This document shows positions 51,084 to 60,587 of a DNA stretch of 64,000 bases, piece after piece. How positions within the stretch are numbered: position 1 is the stretch's first letter; every line of letters begins with the position of its first letter. The stretch is taken from assembly GCA_947477885.1 (NCBI GenBank), contig CANJUD010000011.1:1-64000 (forward strand), given 5' to 3'. Position numbers and translations under genes: made by a program. This stretch comes from Bacteroidota bacterium (lineage in GTDB: Bacteria; Bacteroidota; Bacteroidia; UKL13-3). Below the pieces are notes generated by a model. The model did no database searches, had not been told where the DNA came from, and saw nothing but the letters and a program-made list of their open reading frames with translations.

Positions 51084-52541
51084 ATGATTCCATTTAACAA
51101 AGCACTACTAAAAAAAACGACACAAAATAGTCGTAAAAATCCTGTTCTTATTCTTGCAAGTAAAAATGCAGATTGGAGCAAACTTGGTTTTAATGCACAA
51201 GAAATTGTTTATATAAAAACTAAACTCAAAGATGAGCAAGAGCTTATTGTTTTAAATGCAATATCTGAAACTATATATATTAGAACTATTATAGAAAGCA
51301 AAGACAAATCATTATACAGTATAAATGAACAATATCGCAAAACTGGAAATACACTTAGTGGTTTGCTTAACTCACAAAAGGAAACTACCATTACATTGAG
51401 CGGTGCAAAAGAAGATGCCGCCTCATTATTATCCATATCCGAAGGGCTTGCATTAAGTAGTTACCAGTTTTTGAAATACAAAGGCGATGCTAAGAAAAAA
51501 CTGAATTCACTTACCTCAATTGAAATACTATGCAATGGAGTTACTGCTAAAGATATAGATGAGTTGAATACTATCATAGAATCAACTTGTATAGCTCGCA
51601 CATTAGTGAACGAACCGCAAAATTTCTTAACCGCAACTGAGTTATCCAGACAGATTTCTACCATGGGAAAAGCTGCTGGATTTAATGTAGAAGTATTTAA
51701 TAAAGCAAAAATAAAAACATTGAAAATGGGAGGTTTGCTTGCGGTGAATTTGGGTAGTCAATTACCCCCCACTTTCACTGTGATGGAATACAAACCCAAA
51801 AATGCCAAAAACAAGAAACCTTTGGTATTGATAGGAAAAGGGGTAGTATATGATACAGGTGGACTTAGCCTAAAGCCCACGCCCAACAGCATGGACAGTA
51901 TGAAGTGTGATATGGCTGGTGGTGCAGCTGTCGCATGCACACTATATGGAATTGCTAAAATGAAACTGCCTTGTTATGTAATAGGTTTAGTTCCTGCAAC
52001 CGATAATCGCCCTGGAGAAAATGCTTATGTTCCGGGCGATGTTATAACCATGATGAGTGGTCATACTGTAGAGATGTTGAACGCCGATGCTGAAGGACGT
52101 ATGATACTTGCCGATGCATTACATTATGCTAAAAAATACAAACCACAATTGGTAATCGACTTGGCAACACTAACTGGTGCAGCCGCTGCAGCTATTGGTC
52201 AATACGGAATTGTGGCAATGGGAACTGCAAGCGAAGAACAAAAAAATAAACTGAAAGCAAGTGGCGAAAATGTATATGAACGCTTGGTTGAATTTCCTTT
52301 TTGGGATGAATATAAAGACCTGCTTAAATCAGATTTAGCAGATATGAAAAATATCGGAGGCCCTGTTGCTGGGGCAATTACTGCAGGTAAATTTTTAGAG
52401 TATTATATTGATTACCCTTGGATGCATTTTGATATTGCAGGCCCAGCATATACCAACTCTAACGATAATTATCGTGGCAAAAATGGAACAGGAAGTGGTG
52501 TGCGTTTGCTTATTGATTTTATTAAAAATGGATTGAAGTAA
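51084..52541 (+). CDS. pepA: Leucyl aminopeptidase, M17 family
   Basis: 485 residues. The C-terminal catalytic domain has GKGVVYDTGGLSLKP, MKCDMAGGAAV and NADAEGRMILADAL, holding the two-metal ligands and the catalytic Lys and Arg. It trims N-terminal amino acids from peptides in the cytoplasm. N-terminal domain is the usual M17 Rossmann part. Co-directional with the thiolase gene 38 bp downstream. Confidence 0.94.
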   Translation: MIPFNKALLKKTTQNSRKNPVLILASKNADWSKLGFNAQEIVYIKTKLKDEQELIVLNAISETIYIRTIIESKDKSLYSINEQYRKTGNTLSGLLNSQKETTITLSGAKEDAASLLSISEGLALSSYQFLKYKGDAKKKLNSLTSIEILCNGVTAKDIDELNTIIESTCIARTLVNEPQNFLTATELSRQISTMGKAAGFNVEVFNKAKIKTLKMGGLLAVNLGSQLPPTFTVMEYKPKNAKNKKPLVLIGKGVVYDTGGLSLKPTPNSMDSMKCDMAGGAAVACTLYGIAKMKLPCYVIGLVPATDNRPGENAYVPGDVITMMSGHTVEMLNADAEGRMILADALHYAKKYKPQLVIDLATLTGAAAAAIGQYGIVAMGTASEEQKNKLKASGENVYERLVEFPFWDEYKDLLKSDLADMKNIGGPVAGAITAGKFLEYYIDYPWMHFDIAGPAYTNSNDNYRGKNGTGSGVRLLIDFIKNGLK

Positions 52542-52579
52542 TCACAGCTATTAAATAGAAATTTGTAATCATATCTGCT

Positions 52580-53782
52580 ATGAAAAAAGAAGTATATATT
52601 ATTGATGCCGTTCGCACACCTATTGGAAAATATGCAGGTGCTTTAGCTAGTGTTCGGCCCGATGATATGGCTGCACATGCATTGAAAGCATTGATAAGAC
52701 GCAACCCCAATTTCGATTTTTCACAAACTGAAGATGTGATATTTGGTGCTGCCAACCAAGCTGGCGAAGATAACAGAAATGTGGCTCGTATGGCATTATT
52801 GCTTGCAGGTTTGCCTATAAATATTGGCGGTGTTACAGTGAACAGATTGTGCGCATCGGGATTGCAAGCTATTATAGATGCAAGTCGTTCTATAAAAAGT
52901 GGCGATGGTGATGTATATATTGCAGGCGGCAGCGAAAGTATGACCCGTGCCCCATTTGTAATGCCCAAGAGCGACAGTGCTTATGGCCGCACACCCGAAA
53001 TATATGATACTACTATGGGCTGGCGTTTAACCAATAAAGCTTTGAGTGAATTATATCATCCCTTTACAATGGGAGAAACTGCAGAGAATATAGCAAAAAA
53101 ATATAATATAAGTCGTGAAGAACAAGACCAGTTTGCTTTTGAAAGTCAGAATAAATATCAAGCTGCACACGAAGCAGGAAAATTTGACAATGAAATAGAA
53201 CCTGTTTCAATATCTCAGAAAAAAGGTGAGCCTATTATATTTAAAAAAGATGAGCATCCCCGAGCAACAAGTATTGAAGCATTGGCATCTTTAAAACCTG
53301 CATTTGCAAAAGATGGTAGCGTTACTGCCGGAAATTCTTCGGGAATAAATGATGGTGCTGCTGCTCTTATTTTGGTATCAGGTGAATATATAAAAGAACA
53401 CAATATAACTCCATTGGCACGCGTAGTTTCTACCGCAGTAGCCGGAGTCGATCCTTCTATTATGGGAATGGGACCAGTGCCTGCAACCCAAAAGGCTTTG
53501 ATACGTGCAGGCCTTACAATAAATGATTTGGGCTTGGTAGAGCTTAACGAAGCTTTCGCATCACAAAGCCTAGCTTGTATAAAAGAGTTAGGACTAGACC
53601 CGTCAATCGTAAATGTGAATGGAGGAGCCATTGCTTTAGGGCACCCGCTTGGATGCAGTGGAGCAAGAATTTCGACCACACTTATCCACGAAATTAAAAA
53701 GTGTCCAAAAATACGTTACGGCCTTGCCACAATGTGTATTGGAGTGGGTCAGGGGGTTGCAGTTATATACGAGCGGGGGTAA
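52580..53782 (+). CDS. Acetyl-CoA acyltransferase (thiolase)
   Basis: 400 residues. Nucleophile Cys in [12 protein letters not shown] (about 87-98), [17 protein letters not shown] with the active His, and [15 protein letters not shown] with the second Cys. [16 protein letters not shown] is the thiolase N-terminus. It could be a 3-ketoacyl-CoA or 3-oxoadipyl-CoA thiolase (pcaF-like); substrate not decided. Full length. Confidence 0.94.
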   Translation: MKKEVYIIDAVRTPIGKYAGALASVRPDDMAAHALKALIRRNPNFDFSQTEDVIFGAANQAGEDNRNVARMALLLAGLPINIGGVTVNRLCASGLQAIIDASRSIKSGDGDVYIAGGSESMTRAPFVMPKSDSAYGRTPEIYDTTMGWRLTNKALSELYHPFTMGETAENIAKKYNISREEQDQFAFESQNKYQAAHEAGKFDNEIEPVSISQKKGEPIIFKKDEHPRATSIEALASLKPAFAKDGSVTAGNSSGINDGAAALILVSGEYIKEHNITPLARVVSTAVAGVDPSIMGMGPVPATQKALIRAGLTINDLGLVELNEAFASQSLACIKELGLDPSIVNVNGGAIALGHPLGCSGARISTTLIHEIKKCPKIRYGLATMCIGVGQGVAVIYERG

Positions 53783-53790
53783 ACTAATTG

Positions 53791-53821
53791 TTGCCTAATG
53801 GGTGTCTGATATATAATTTCG
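53791..53821 (+). promoter_or_regulatory. Candidate promoter of the Ycf48-like protein gene
   Basis: TTG (53791-53793), 20 nt, then TAATTTCG (53814-53821), the TTCG variant of the -7 box; the ATG is 42 nt downstream. Confidence 0.35.
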
Positions 53822-53863
53822 ACGACTCAAATTTTTTATTAAACTTTAAATTAACCAACGCGT

Positions 53864-55792
53864 ATGAAACCCAAAAAAATTAAAAATTTCCTTGTGGCAT
53901 TTGCATTACTATTAATCAATATAACTGCATTTGCTCAGTTTACTCCTTTCTCGCCATCGGGCGGATGTTCAAATGGTAATGTATACTCTGTTTGTATGAA
54001 AGATGCCAATAATGGATATTTTATTACCGACAGTTGTATTGACAAAACTGCTAATGGTGGCACCTCATTTACCAATGTAGGCAATGGAGCTAACACCCCT
54101 TCCGATTTTAGCTGGGGCAATGCTGACACAGCATATTTTGCCAATGGAAACAATATCATATATACTTATGATGCGGGCAATAGCTGGTCCAACATGCAAC
54201 ATGGACAAGGCGGCTTGGCGAATGATATACATGCTTTCTCTGGCAGTCATTTTATATTTGTTACTTCCGATGGCACCATATTAGAAACTACAGATGCAGG
54301 AGCTAATTATAATAACATAAATTCGGGCACTACTTCTAGTCTTAACTCCTTGCACTTTGTTACAAGTAGCATAGGATTTGCGTGTGGCGATGATGGTATA
54401 ATTATTAAAACTACTGATGGTGGCCAAACATGGGGCAAACTTACTGCAGGCAATAAAGGAGTTTTAAAGTATATATGGTTCGCAGATAACAATACTGGAT
54501 TTGCTTGCGGAGATACGGGCATCTTAATAAAAACTACTGATGGTGGTGCAAATTGGGCAGCTATTAATAGCGGAATTACTACTCAATTAAATTGTATTAA
54601 GAATGCAGGTAACTCGATGAGCACTTATTATGCTTGTGGCGATGGCGGTACCATTCTCAAATCAACTGATGGAGGTAATAGCTGGACCAAACTAACACTA
54701 ACTGGTGTATCTGATATTTTAGAAAAACTATATTTTGTTGATTCTACTATTGGGTTCTGCGTAGGCTTAAATTATACCTTACTTAAAATTGATCCCTGCC
54801 CAAGTGCTAAATACAAAATTGACCAAAGCACAGTATGCAAAGGAACCCAAATTACTGTAAGTAATCTTAGTTCTGGCAGCAGTAATACTTACTCTTGGAG
54901 GGTAAACGGAACTGAGTTTGCTACCACTACCAATGCTCAATATACATTTGCAGCTACCGGATCATACGCACTCACCTTATATGCCAAATCAACCATAAAA
55001 AGTTGCGACGATAGCTCCACACAAACCATTAATGTGCTCGACGTACCAACTAAGCCTACTATTTCTGGACTCACCACATTATGCCAAAGCGGTGGCACCA
55101 TTACGCTAACATCAAGCACTGCTGCGGGCTACCAATGGACAAATGGTGCAGGAGCTGATATTATGGGCGACACCAATATGAATTTTGTAGTTTCAGTAGC
55201 AGGTACATATAGGGTAAAAGCTGTTAGTGCCAACACTTGTTTTACATTGTCTGACTCATTTACAGTTACAACTGTGGCTAGCAAACCTACTCCTAACTTT
55301 AGTGCCGGTGTAACAGGTGCTAATATCTCCATCACTAACTCCACCACCAGCGGCGACTGGTATGGCTGGTATATAGCCGATGTGGGAACTACAAATAATT
55401 ACAAACTGATATCCAATATGGCAAGCCCAGCTAGCTACACTACCACCCAGGGTGCTGGTACCTATACCCTAAAACTTGTTTGTGTTAATGCTTGCGGTGC
55501 TGATAGTACTACCAAAACAGCAACAATACTTAGTGGTATTGATGGCGCCCAACTTCAATTTTTTGTTGAAGTTTATCCAAACCCAGCGAACAATATATTA
55601 AATATTAAAACACAGCTGGCCGAGAAAACCGTTATGACCATTTGTGATGTAACCGGTAAAAGTGTTGCAAGCAAAATAATTAACCCCAATACACAAGAAA
55701 CTATGAATATAGAAAACCTCGAAAAAGGTATATATATCATCAGTTTCCAAAGCGGCAACAAACGCATGGTTCAAAAATTAGTGAAAGAATAA
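53864..55792 (+). CDS. Secreted Ycf48-like propeller protein with Ig-like domains and T9SS domain
   Basis: 642 residues. Signal peptide to about 25 (ITAFAQ). Propeller repeats of the Ycf48/BNR type: IGFACGDDGIIIKTTDGGQT, NTGFACGDTGILIKTTDGG, TYYACGDGGTILKSTDGGNS (about 165-285). Then a PKD/Ig-like pair (about 320-400 and 405-470) and a further Ig-like part, and a C-terminal VEVYPNPANNILNIKT...VQKLVKE sorting domain. Likely surface-exposed or released. A strong terminator follows. Confidence 0.88.
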   Translation: MKPKKIKNFLVAFALLLINITAFAQFTPFSPSGGCSNGNVYSVCMKDANNGYFITDSCIDKTANGGTSFTNVGNGANTPSDFSWGNADTAYFANGNNIIYTYDAGNSWSNMQHGQGGLANDIHAFSGSHFIFVTSDGTILETTDAGANYNNINSGTTSSLNSLHFVTSSIGFACGDDGIIIKTTDGGQTWGKLTAGNKGVLKYIWFADNNTGFACGDTGILIKTTDGGANWAAINSGITTQLNCIKNAGNSMSTYYACGDGGTILKSTDGGNSWTKLTLTGVSDILEKLYFVDSTIGFCVGLNYTLLKIDPCPSAKYKIDQSTVCKGTQITVSNLSSGSSNTYSWRVNGTEFATTTNAQYTFAATGSYALTLYAKSTIKSCDDSSTQTINVLDVPTKPTISGLTTLCQSGGTITLTSSTAAGYQWTNGAGADIMGDTNMNFVVSVAGTYRVKAVSANTCFTLSDSFTVTTVASKPTPNFSAGVTGANISITNSTTSGDWYGWYIADVGTTNNYKLISNMASPASYTTTQGAGTYTLKLVCVNACGADSTTKTATILSGIDGAQLQFFVEVYPNPANNILNIKTQLAEKTVMTICDVTGKSVASKIINPNTQETMNIENLEKGIYIISFQSGNKRMVQKLVKE

Positions 55793-55820
55793 TTATTATA
55801 GTTAGATAAACAATGAATGA

Positions 55821-55854
55821 AAGCCCGTTCCGATATTTCGGAATGGGCTTTTTT
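55821..55854 (+). terminator. Terminator after the Ycf48-like gene
   Basis: AAGCCCGTTCCGA and TCGGAATGGGCTT form a 13-bp stem (one G-T pair) with loop TATT, then six Ts. Confidence 0.9.
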
Positions 55855-55931
55855 ATGAAAAGCTTATCAAAAATATATTGTACTATTGCAAATAGCTATT
55901 ACACTGAAAAACTTTTATATTATAATATATC

Positions 55932-56108
55932 ATGACCTATAAAATCAAATTATTATTTTTACTTTTTTTAAGTATTTATACAAATTCCTATGGGTAACAA
56001 TACGCATGGGAAAAGCTGAACACCTAAGCCTATATAGGCAAGAAAGATGATATATATATTGTGGATGCAAATAAAGGTTGGTATATAAATGGCTATGGCA
56101 AAATTTAA
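55932..56108 (+). pseudogene. Truncated Ycf48-like secreted protein with two nonsense codons
   Basis: A signal peptide of 21 codons (MTYKIKLLFLLFLSIYTNSY then G) ends in TAA (55995). The same frame continues QYAWEKLNT, TAA (56025), then AYIGKKDDIYIVDANKGWYI and NGYGKI, TAA (56106). The continuation has the GK.DDI..VD...GWY.NG.GKI pattern of the first propeller blade of Ycf48-type proteins. The rest of the gene is missing and a GGTTGG repeat begins at the break. Confidence 0.65.
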
Positions 56109-56200
56109 TGTTTGGTTGGTTGGCACCTCAACCAAGTAATAACTTGACCACTTTCAATCAAAAAATCGTAAATCGTGCATCGCAAATCGTAAATTCTTCC
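56109..56200. repeat. GGTTGGTTGG...CAACC palindrome and AAATCGTAAATC-type repeat
   Basis: GGTTGGTTGGCACCTCAACC at 56112-56131 is a variant of the palindrome family. It is followed by AAATCGTAAATCGTGCATCG and CAAATCGTAAAT (about 56164-56195), a degenerate 8-10-bp direct repeat. The pair separates the pseudogene from the permease promoter. Confidence 0.55.
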
Positions 56201-56204
56201 GCAC

Positions 56205-56212
56205 TATCTTTG
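56205..56212 (+). promoter_or_regulatory. -7 element of the permease gene, leaderless geometry
   Basis: TATCTTTG, then CCCC, then the GTG start at 56217. The same 4-nt spacing is found at nadC. Confidence 0.45.
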
Positions 56213-56216
56213 CCCC

Positions 56217-57431
56217 GTGCGATTGTCCTTTTTTATTTCAAAAAGATATCTGTTTTCCAAACGTAACCGCAATGCTGTTAATATAATAAGCTTTGTGAGT
56301 GTGGTAGCTTTTGCGGTGAGCACTGCGGCATTGGTTGTGGTGCTGTCGGTGTTCAATGGTTTTGAGGGCGTGATAGATGGTTTATATAATACTTTCGATC
56401 CTGATTTGAAAGTATTGCCTGCAAAAGGAAAATCATTTGAGATACCTGCCGACAAACTTACTCAACTAAAACAATATAATAACATAGCAGGAGTTACTTG
56501 TGTGTTTGAAGAAAATGCTTTGATTAGATACGGCGAACGACAAACCGTTGCACAACTAAAAGGTGTGGATGCAAATTTTTTCAAAACATCCAATATTGCA
56601 CAAGCTATAACTATAGGCGATACCAATTGGGCTCGTTATAAATCGTTTGCTATTATGGGCAGAGGATTATCATACTTGCTTGGGGGTGTAAATCTGTTTT
56701 CCAATAAATCACTTCGCATCATTGCTCCTCGCCCGGGCAGCGACCCTTCGGGCATGGACATAGGTATGGAGTCACTGAACCAAGAAGAAGTTTTTCCCAC
56801 ACATGAGTTTGCTATACAAAAAGAAATTGATGGACGCATACTTGTGCTACCCTTAGCTGCAGTTAACAAAGTTTTCAGCAATGAAGGAAGACTCACACAA
56901 TTAGAAATAGCATTGAAAAATGGAAACAACGAACAAACTATTACAGATATACAAAATATATTAGGCAAAGATTATATAATACAAAATCGACGGGAACAAC
57001 ATCAACTATTAAACAAAGTAATGAATGGCGAAAAAATGTTCAGTTATGCGATTATGATGTTTATATTATTGGTAGGTTCGTTTAATTTAATTGCGATGCT
57101 CATTATGCTTATCATGGAAAAACGCGGACATATAGAAACACTAAAATATATGGGCGGTGGCAAACATTTTATCAGAAGTATATTCTTTGGACACGGTATG
57201 ATGGTGGCTTGCCTGGGCTGTTTCACTGGACTGGCTTTAGGCTTCGCGTTATGCTGGCTGCAACAACAATATGGTTTTATCACATTGGGTGATGCAGAAA
57301 CGATGGTAATAAATGTATATCCTATAGATATGCGATTACCTGATTTTTTATATGTTGCTCTTACTTCTATTTGTATAGGAGGATTGGCTTCGTGGTACGC
57401 TTCTAAAAAGGCAGTAGTCAGTGGTCAGTAA
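56217..57431 (+). CDS. LolC/LolE-type lipoprotein-releasing ABC permease
   Basis: 404 residues from a GTG start. Four membrane segments in the MacB/LolE layout: one after the N-terminus (FISKRYLFSKRNRNAVNIIS, VVAFAVSTAALVVVLSVFNG), a large periplasmic domain, then three near 275-395. The FtsX-like core LIMLIMEKRGHIETLKYMGG is conserved. With LolD it would extract lipoproteins from the inner membrane; no lolD is nearby. The last residues (AVVSGQ and TAA) are encoded by a dispersed repeat, so the natural C-terminus may have been replaced. Confidence 0.87.
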   Translation: MRLSFFISKRYLFSKRNRNAVNIISFVSVVAFAVSTAALVVVLSVFNGFEGVIDGLYNTFDPDLKVLPAKGKSFEIPADKLTQLKQYNNIAGVTCVFEENALIRYGERQTVAQLKGVDANFFKTSNIAQAITIGDTNWARYKSFAIMGRGLSYLLGGVNLFSNKSLRIIAPRPGSDPSGMDIGMESLNQEEVFPTHEFAIQKEIDGRILVLPLAAVNKVFSNEGRLTQLEIALKNGNNEQTITDIQNILGKDYIIQNRREQHQLLNKVMNGEKMFSYAIMMFILLVGSFNLIAMLIMLIMEKRGHIETLKYMGGGKHFIRSIFFGHGMMVACLGCFTGLALGFALCWLQQQYGFITLGDAETMVINVYPIDMRLPDFLYVALTSICIGGLASWYASKKAVVSGQ

Positions 57432-57445
57432 ACAGTGGTCAGTGT
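57413..57445 (+). repeat. AGTCAGTGGTCAGTAA repeat at the 3' end of the permease gene
   Basis: CAGTAGTCAGTGGTCAGTAA followed by ACAGTGGTCAGTG. It is the same family as the purF and pepN repeats and supplies the permease stop codon in another reading frame. Confidence 0.7.
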
Positions 57446-57482
57446 TTGCTAGGACTCGGTTTAATCCTTTCCAATATTCAGT

Positions 57483-57920
57483 TTATTTTCTTATATATTT
57501 TCCTTCAATAAGATTTTCTAGATAAACATCTAAATTATATTCAATACTAGAATTTGCAATTAACCATTCAGAAGAATTATTTTCATTTAGAGACATAAAT
57601 ATCTTGAAAATTGACTCCAATTCATTTTTGGTGTTCCGTGCAAAAAAGTTAAATATCGCAGAATTAAAATCTTCAAAATTAATACTTTTAATTATTATAT
57701 TTATTTTTACAGAATCCCAAGCATTATTCAATCCATAGTCTTTAATTCTTTTTATACACTTATTATAAAAGTAATCCTCATAACGTGTGATTTTTATAAT
57801 CTTTTCAATCAATGCCTTATTTTCAATAGTGGGTAAAGCTGGAGGAGGGGGCAGATTCTGACATTTACAAATAAAGGGGGTTAACAAAAGTGACAGTATC
57901 AAAATTTTTATAGAATTCAT
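57483..57920 (-). CDS. Secreted hypothetical protein flanked by inverted repeats
   Basis: 145 residues. Signal peptide to about 21 (FICKCQ), then a Pro-rich stretch LPPPPALP and a helical, Asn/Ile-rich domain. No family recognised. It lies between lolE and pepN with inverted copies of the TCAGTGGTCAGTAA repeat on both sides, and is more AT-rich than its neighbours, which suggests an acquired gene. This is inference. Confidence 0.6.
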   Translation of the reverse strand: MNSIKILILSLLLTPFICKCQNLPPPPALPTIENKALIEKIIKITRYEDYFYNKCIKRIKDYGLNNAWDSVKINIIIKSINFEDFNSAIFNFFARNTKNELESIFKIFMSLNENNSSEWLIANSSIEYNLDVYLENLIEGKYIRK

Positions 57921-57968
57921 TTTAAAATTGTATTAAATTTGTGAAATATTTCTTTTAAATTGAACAGT

Positions 57969-58030
57969 AGTGATTTGCTGACGCCGCATGGCACTGACTA
58001 CTTACTGACCACTGATTACTAATAACTAAC
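57969..58030 (-). repeat. TAATCAGTGGTCAGTAA repeat anchored on the pepN stop codon
   Basis: On the minus strand: TTAGTTATTAG (last codons and stop of the aminopeptidase), TAATCAGTGGTCAGTAA, GTAGTCAGTGCCATGCGGCG, TCAGC. It aligns closely with the purF copy, including the TATTAG at the stop. Confidence 0.75.
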
Positions 58031-60460
58031 TCCCTTATCCTTCAAAACCTTCCTCTCACTATCAGATAGTTTTCTATATGTATCAACTATAATAACTTTA
58101 TATGCTTTCTGCTGTGCGAAATAATCTAATGTTTCTTTTGCTGGCCCACCCAAGCGACCATTCCATGAGGCTACTGCATTGATCAGATGACCCGCTACTT
58201 CAGCATCACACAAATCGATTGCTTTAAGTGCATTGAATGCATTGATGCGTGTACGGAATTCGAAATGTGATGAAGCCATACTTACCAGTGTTTGTATTTT
58301 TGATTTATCTCCGCTTCTATATAATAGTTCCAATCGTTTTATCAATATATTATTCCCCATTCCAGTATCGGTCGATTTTACTAACCAACCTAGTACATCA
58401 TTGGGAGAATATATATATAGTTTCTCCAATAAGTTTTCTTGTAGTGTATATGATGAGTCATTAATCAAGTTATAAAACAAATCGAAACAACCTCCAGGAA
58501 TATTGCCTGTATTTGTTATAATACTTTTACGAACATCGATGCTAGGGTCCGCCAATGCTTTGGCGTAGCTCTCTCTGGTTTGTAAGTCTTTATTTGCAAA
58601 TAGTTGTGTCCATGCTTCGCTGCGTAGTGCGTGGAATTTTTCTTTGTTGACAGTTTGCATTAATAACTCTTTCTTTTTATCAATTGCTATATCTTTTAAT
58701 GCGGCCAAAGCTTCATAACGATCTATCATATTCGTTGCAGTTTCTACTTGTGCTTTTAATTCTTCGAAAGTTCTATTATAAGTTACTTGTTTTAATATTT
58801 GATTGTTCACATCGAATATTACATAAGCCACTTGTTTGCCATTTGCATTTGCAAAAGATATATTTGTTTGGCTACCTTCTACCCAAGGTTTTTGTTCATC
58901 GAAAGTTCCATCAGTATAATGCACTTGTATTACAACTGGCATTTTAAAATAACCGATTACTTCATTCACTTCTTGTATTTGTTTGATGGTAACAATTGTA
59001 GTTTTTGCACCCTCAGTATTTGCATTTGCCGACCAACTTACATTATAATGTGGCTCCCCTCCCCTATTGGTCCATTCATCGAAAAACCAATCTAAATTTT
59101 TACCCAATGTTTCATGAATTGCCACTTGCAAATCATAAGTTTCTACATTATTATAAGCATGCTTTTTAAGATAGTGTGCGGTCATTCTTCTATATTCTTC
59201 ATTGCCCAAAACATAACGCAACATATCCAAAACCAAAGAACCTTTTTGATATACACGTGCAGTTCCACCACCTGTATGTGCCACAGGATTATTATTTGAT
59301 TTTGACGCATCGAGTGCACTCACCATTTCCTGTTTTCTTTTCCATTGAAAATAATCTTCTCCATATAATTCTCGCTCGAAATATTTAGGATAATGTGTAG
59401 CATAACTTTCTTGTAACCATTGGTGGGCATAGTTCCTAGCGGTTATATAATCGCCAAACCATTGGTGGGTAAATTCATGCATATTCACATTTATATAATT
59501 TCTATCATTAAAAGATTTTTCATCCACAAAAAAGAAATCACCAAAAATTGTAGCGGTAGTATTTTCCATCGCACCATATAAAAAATCCTGAACCATTACC
59601 TGACTATAACTTTCCCAAGGGTATGGGGTCTTCAATTCTTTTTCCATAAAATCTACCATTTGTTCTGTATAACATGCAGTATATGGAACTCTACTGGCAA
59701 ACTCAGGATAATACCAAAAATTTACGGGAGTTGCCTTAGCCGATTTGCCCTGCTTCACAGCAAACTCGCCAATGCCTAGCATCACCAAGTAGGTAGGATG
59801 CGGATGACTCATCTTATAATGCCATGTAATTGTATTATCTTTATTCTCTTTTTTCGATTGCAATACGCCATTGCTTAGTACCTGATATTTTTTATCGAAT
59901 GTTATAATAGTTTCGGTTACTGTTTTATCATTGGGTTCATCATAACAAGGAATCCAATATCTATTATCTGTGCCTTGTCCTTGTGTCCAAATTTGTTTGC
60001 GAACATAGCCCCATTCTTTTCTATGTTGGTCAGTAGTTTCATCATTCCAACCAATAAAATATAATCCGCGTGCAGGTTTGGCTTTGTAGGAGATTTCCAA
60101 AGTATAATCAAAATCCCATGGAAGTGCTGGAGAAAAATATAAGGTGACTCCTTTATCATTTGATTTAAATTTCACTATTTCACCCGCCAATTTAGAATCT
60201 GTAATTTCTATTCCGGGAGCATCTAAAAATATAGAATCAACCATTTTTTGAAGTGGTCTGAATTGGTGCGTTACTTTCCCAATCACTTCTCCTTTGGCAC
60301 AATCGAATTTCACATCTATAATACTATGTATCATATCTACAGGATGCTCGCGTGCAGTAGCTGTTTCTTTTAAAAAACTTTTATATGTTCCGATAGTTTG
60401 GGCATGTGAAAAAATTGAGAAACAAATAATAATTGAGAATGTGAGTATATGTTTTTTCAT
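58019..60460 (-). CDS. pepN: M1 family metallo-aminopeptidase
   Basis: 813 residues. Signal peptide to about 20 (FSHAQ). Exopeptidase motif GAMENTTA (about 294-301) and zinc site HEFTHQWFGD...LQESYATH (third ligand Glu in LQES). The C-terminal third has HEAT-like repeats with few conserved residues. It removes N-terminal amino acids from peptides in the periplasm. Alone on its strand; diverges from sucD. Confidence 0.92.
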   Translation of the reverse strand: MKKHILTFSIIICFSIFSHAQTIGTYKSFLKETATAREHPVDMIHSIIDVKFDCAKGEVIGKVTHQFRPLQKMVDSIFLDAPGIEITDSKLAGEIVKFKSNDKGVTLYFSPALPWDFDYTLEISYKAKPARGLYFIGWNDETTDQHRKEWGYVRKQIWTQGQGTDNRYWIPCYDEPNDKTVTETIITFDKKYQVLSNGVLQSKKENKDNTITWHYKMSHPHPTYLVMLGIGEFAVKQGKSAKATPVNFWYYPEFASRVPYTACYTEQMVDFMEKELKTPYPWESYSQVMVQDFLYGAMENTTATIFGDFFFVDEKSFNDRNYINVNMHEFTHQWFGDYITARNYAHQWLQESYATHYPKYFERELYGEDYFQWKRKQEMVSALDASKSNNNPVAHTGGGTARVYQKGSLVLDMLRYVLGNEEYRRMTAHYLKKHAYNNVETYDLQVAIHETLGKNLDWFFDEWTNRGGEPHYNVSWSANANTEGAKTTIVTIKQIQEVNEVIGYFKMPVVIQVHYTDGTFDEQKPWVEGSQTNISFANANGKQVAYVIFDVNNQILKQVTYNRTFEELKAQVETATNMIDRYEALAALKDIAIDKKKELLMQTVNKEKFHALRSEAWTQLFANKDLQTRESYAKALADPSIDVRKSIITNTGNIPGGCFDLFYNLINDSSYTLQENLLEKLYIYSPNDVLGWLVKSTDTGMGNNILIKRLELLYRSGDKSKIQTLVSMASSHFEFRTRINAFNALKAIDLCDAEVAGHLINAVASWNGRLGGPAKETLDYFAQQKAYKVIIVDTYRKLSDSERKVLKDKGVSY

Positions 60461-60587
60461 TGATTTTGATTTTGATGCAAAAATGGGGAATCAAAGCCAC
60501 AATACAATCATTGATTATTTGCTTTGCCAAAACCCTTTATAGCCCTTAAATTGCAGCACTTTTATAATAAATCAAACAAAACAGAAA

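Noticed and set aside
57483-58030. Insertion sequence made by the inverted repeats
   Set aside because: No transposase is encoded and each repeat belongs to the 3' end of its own neighbouring gene; the cassette idea is kept only as a weak inference.
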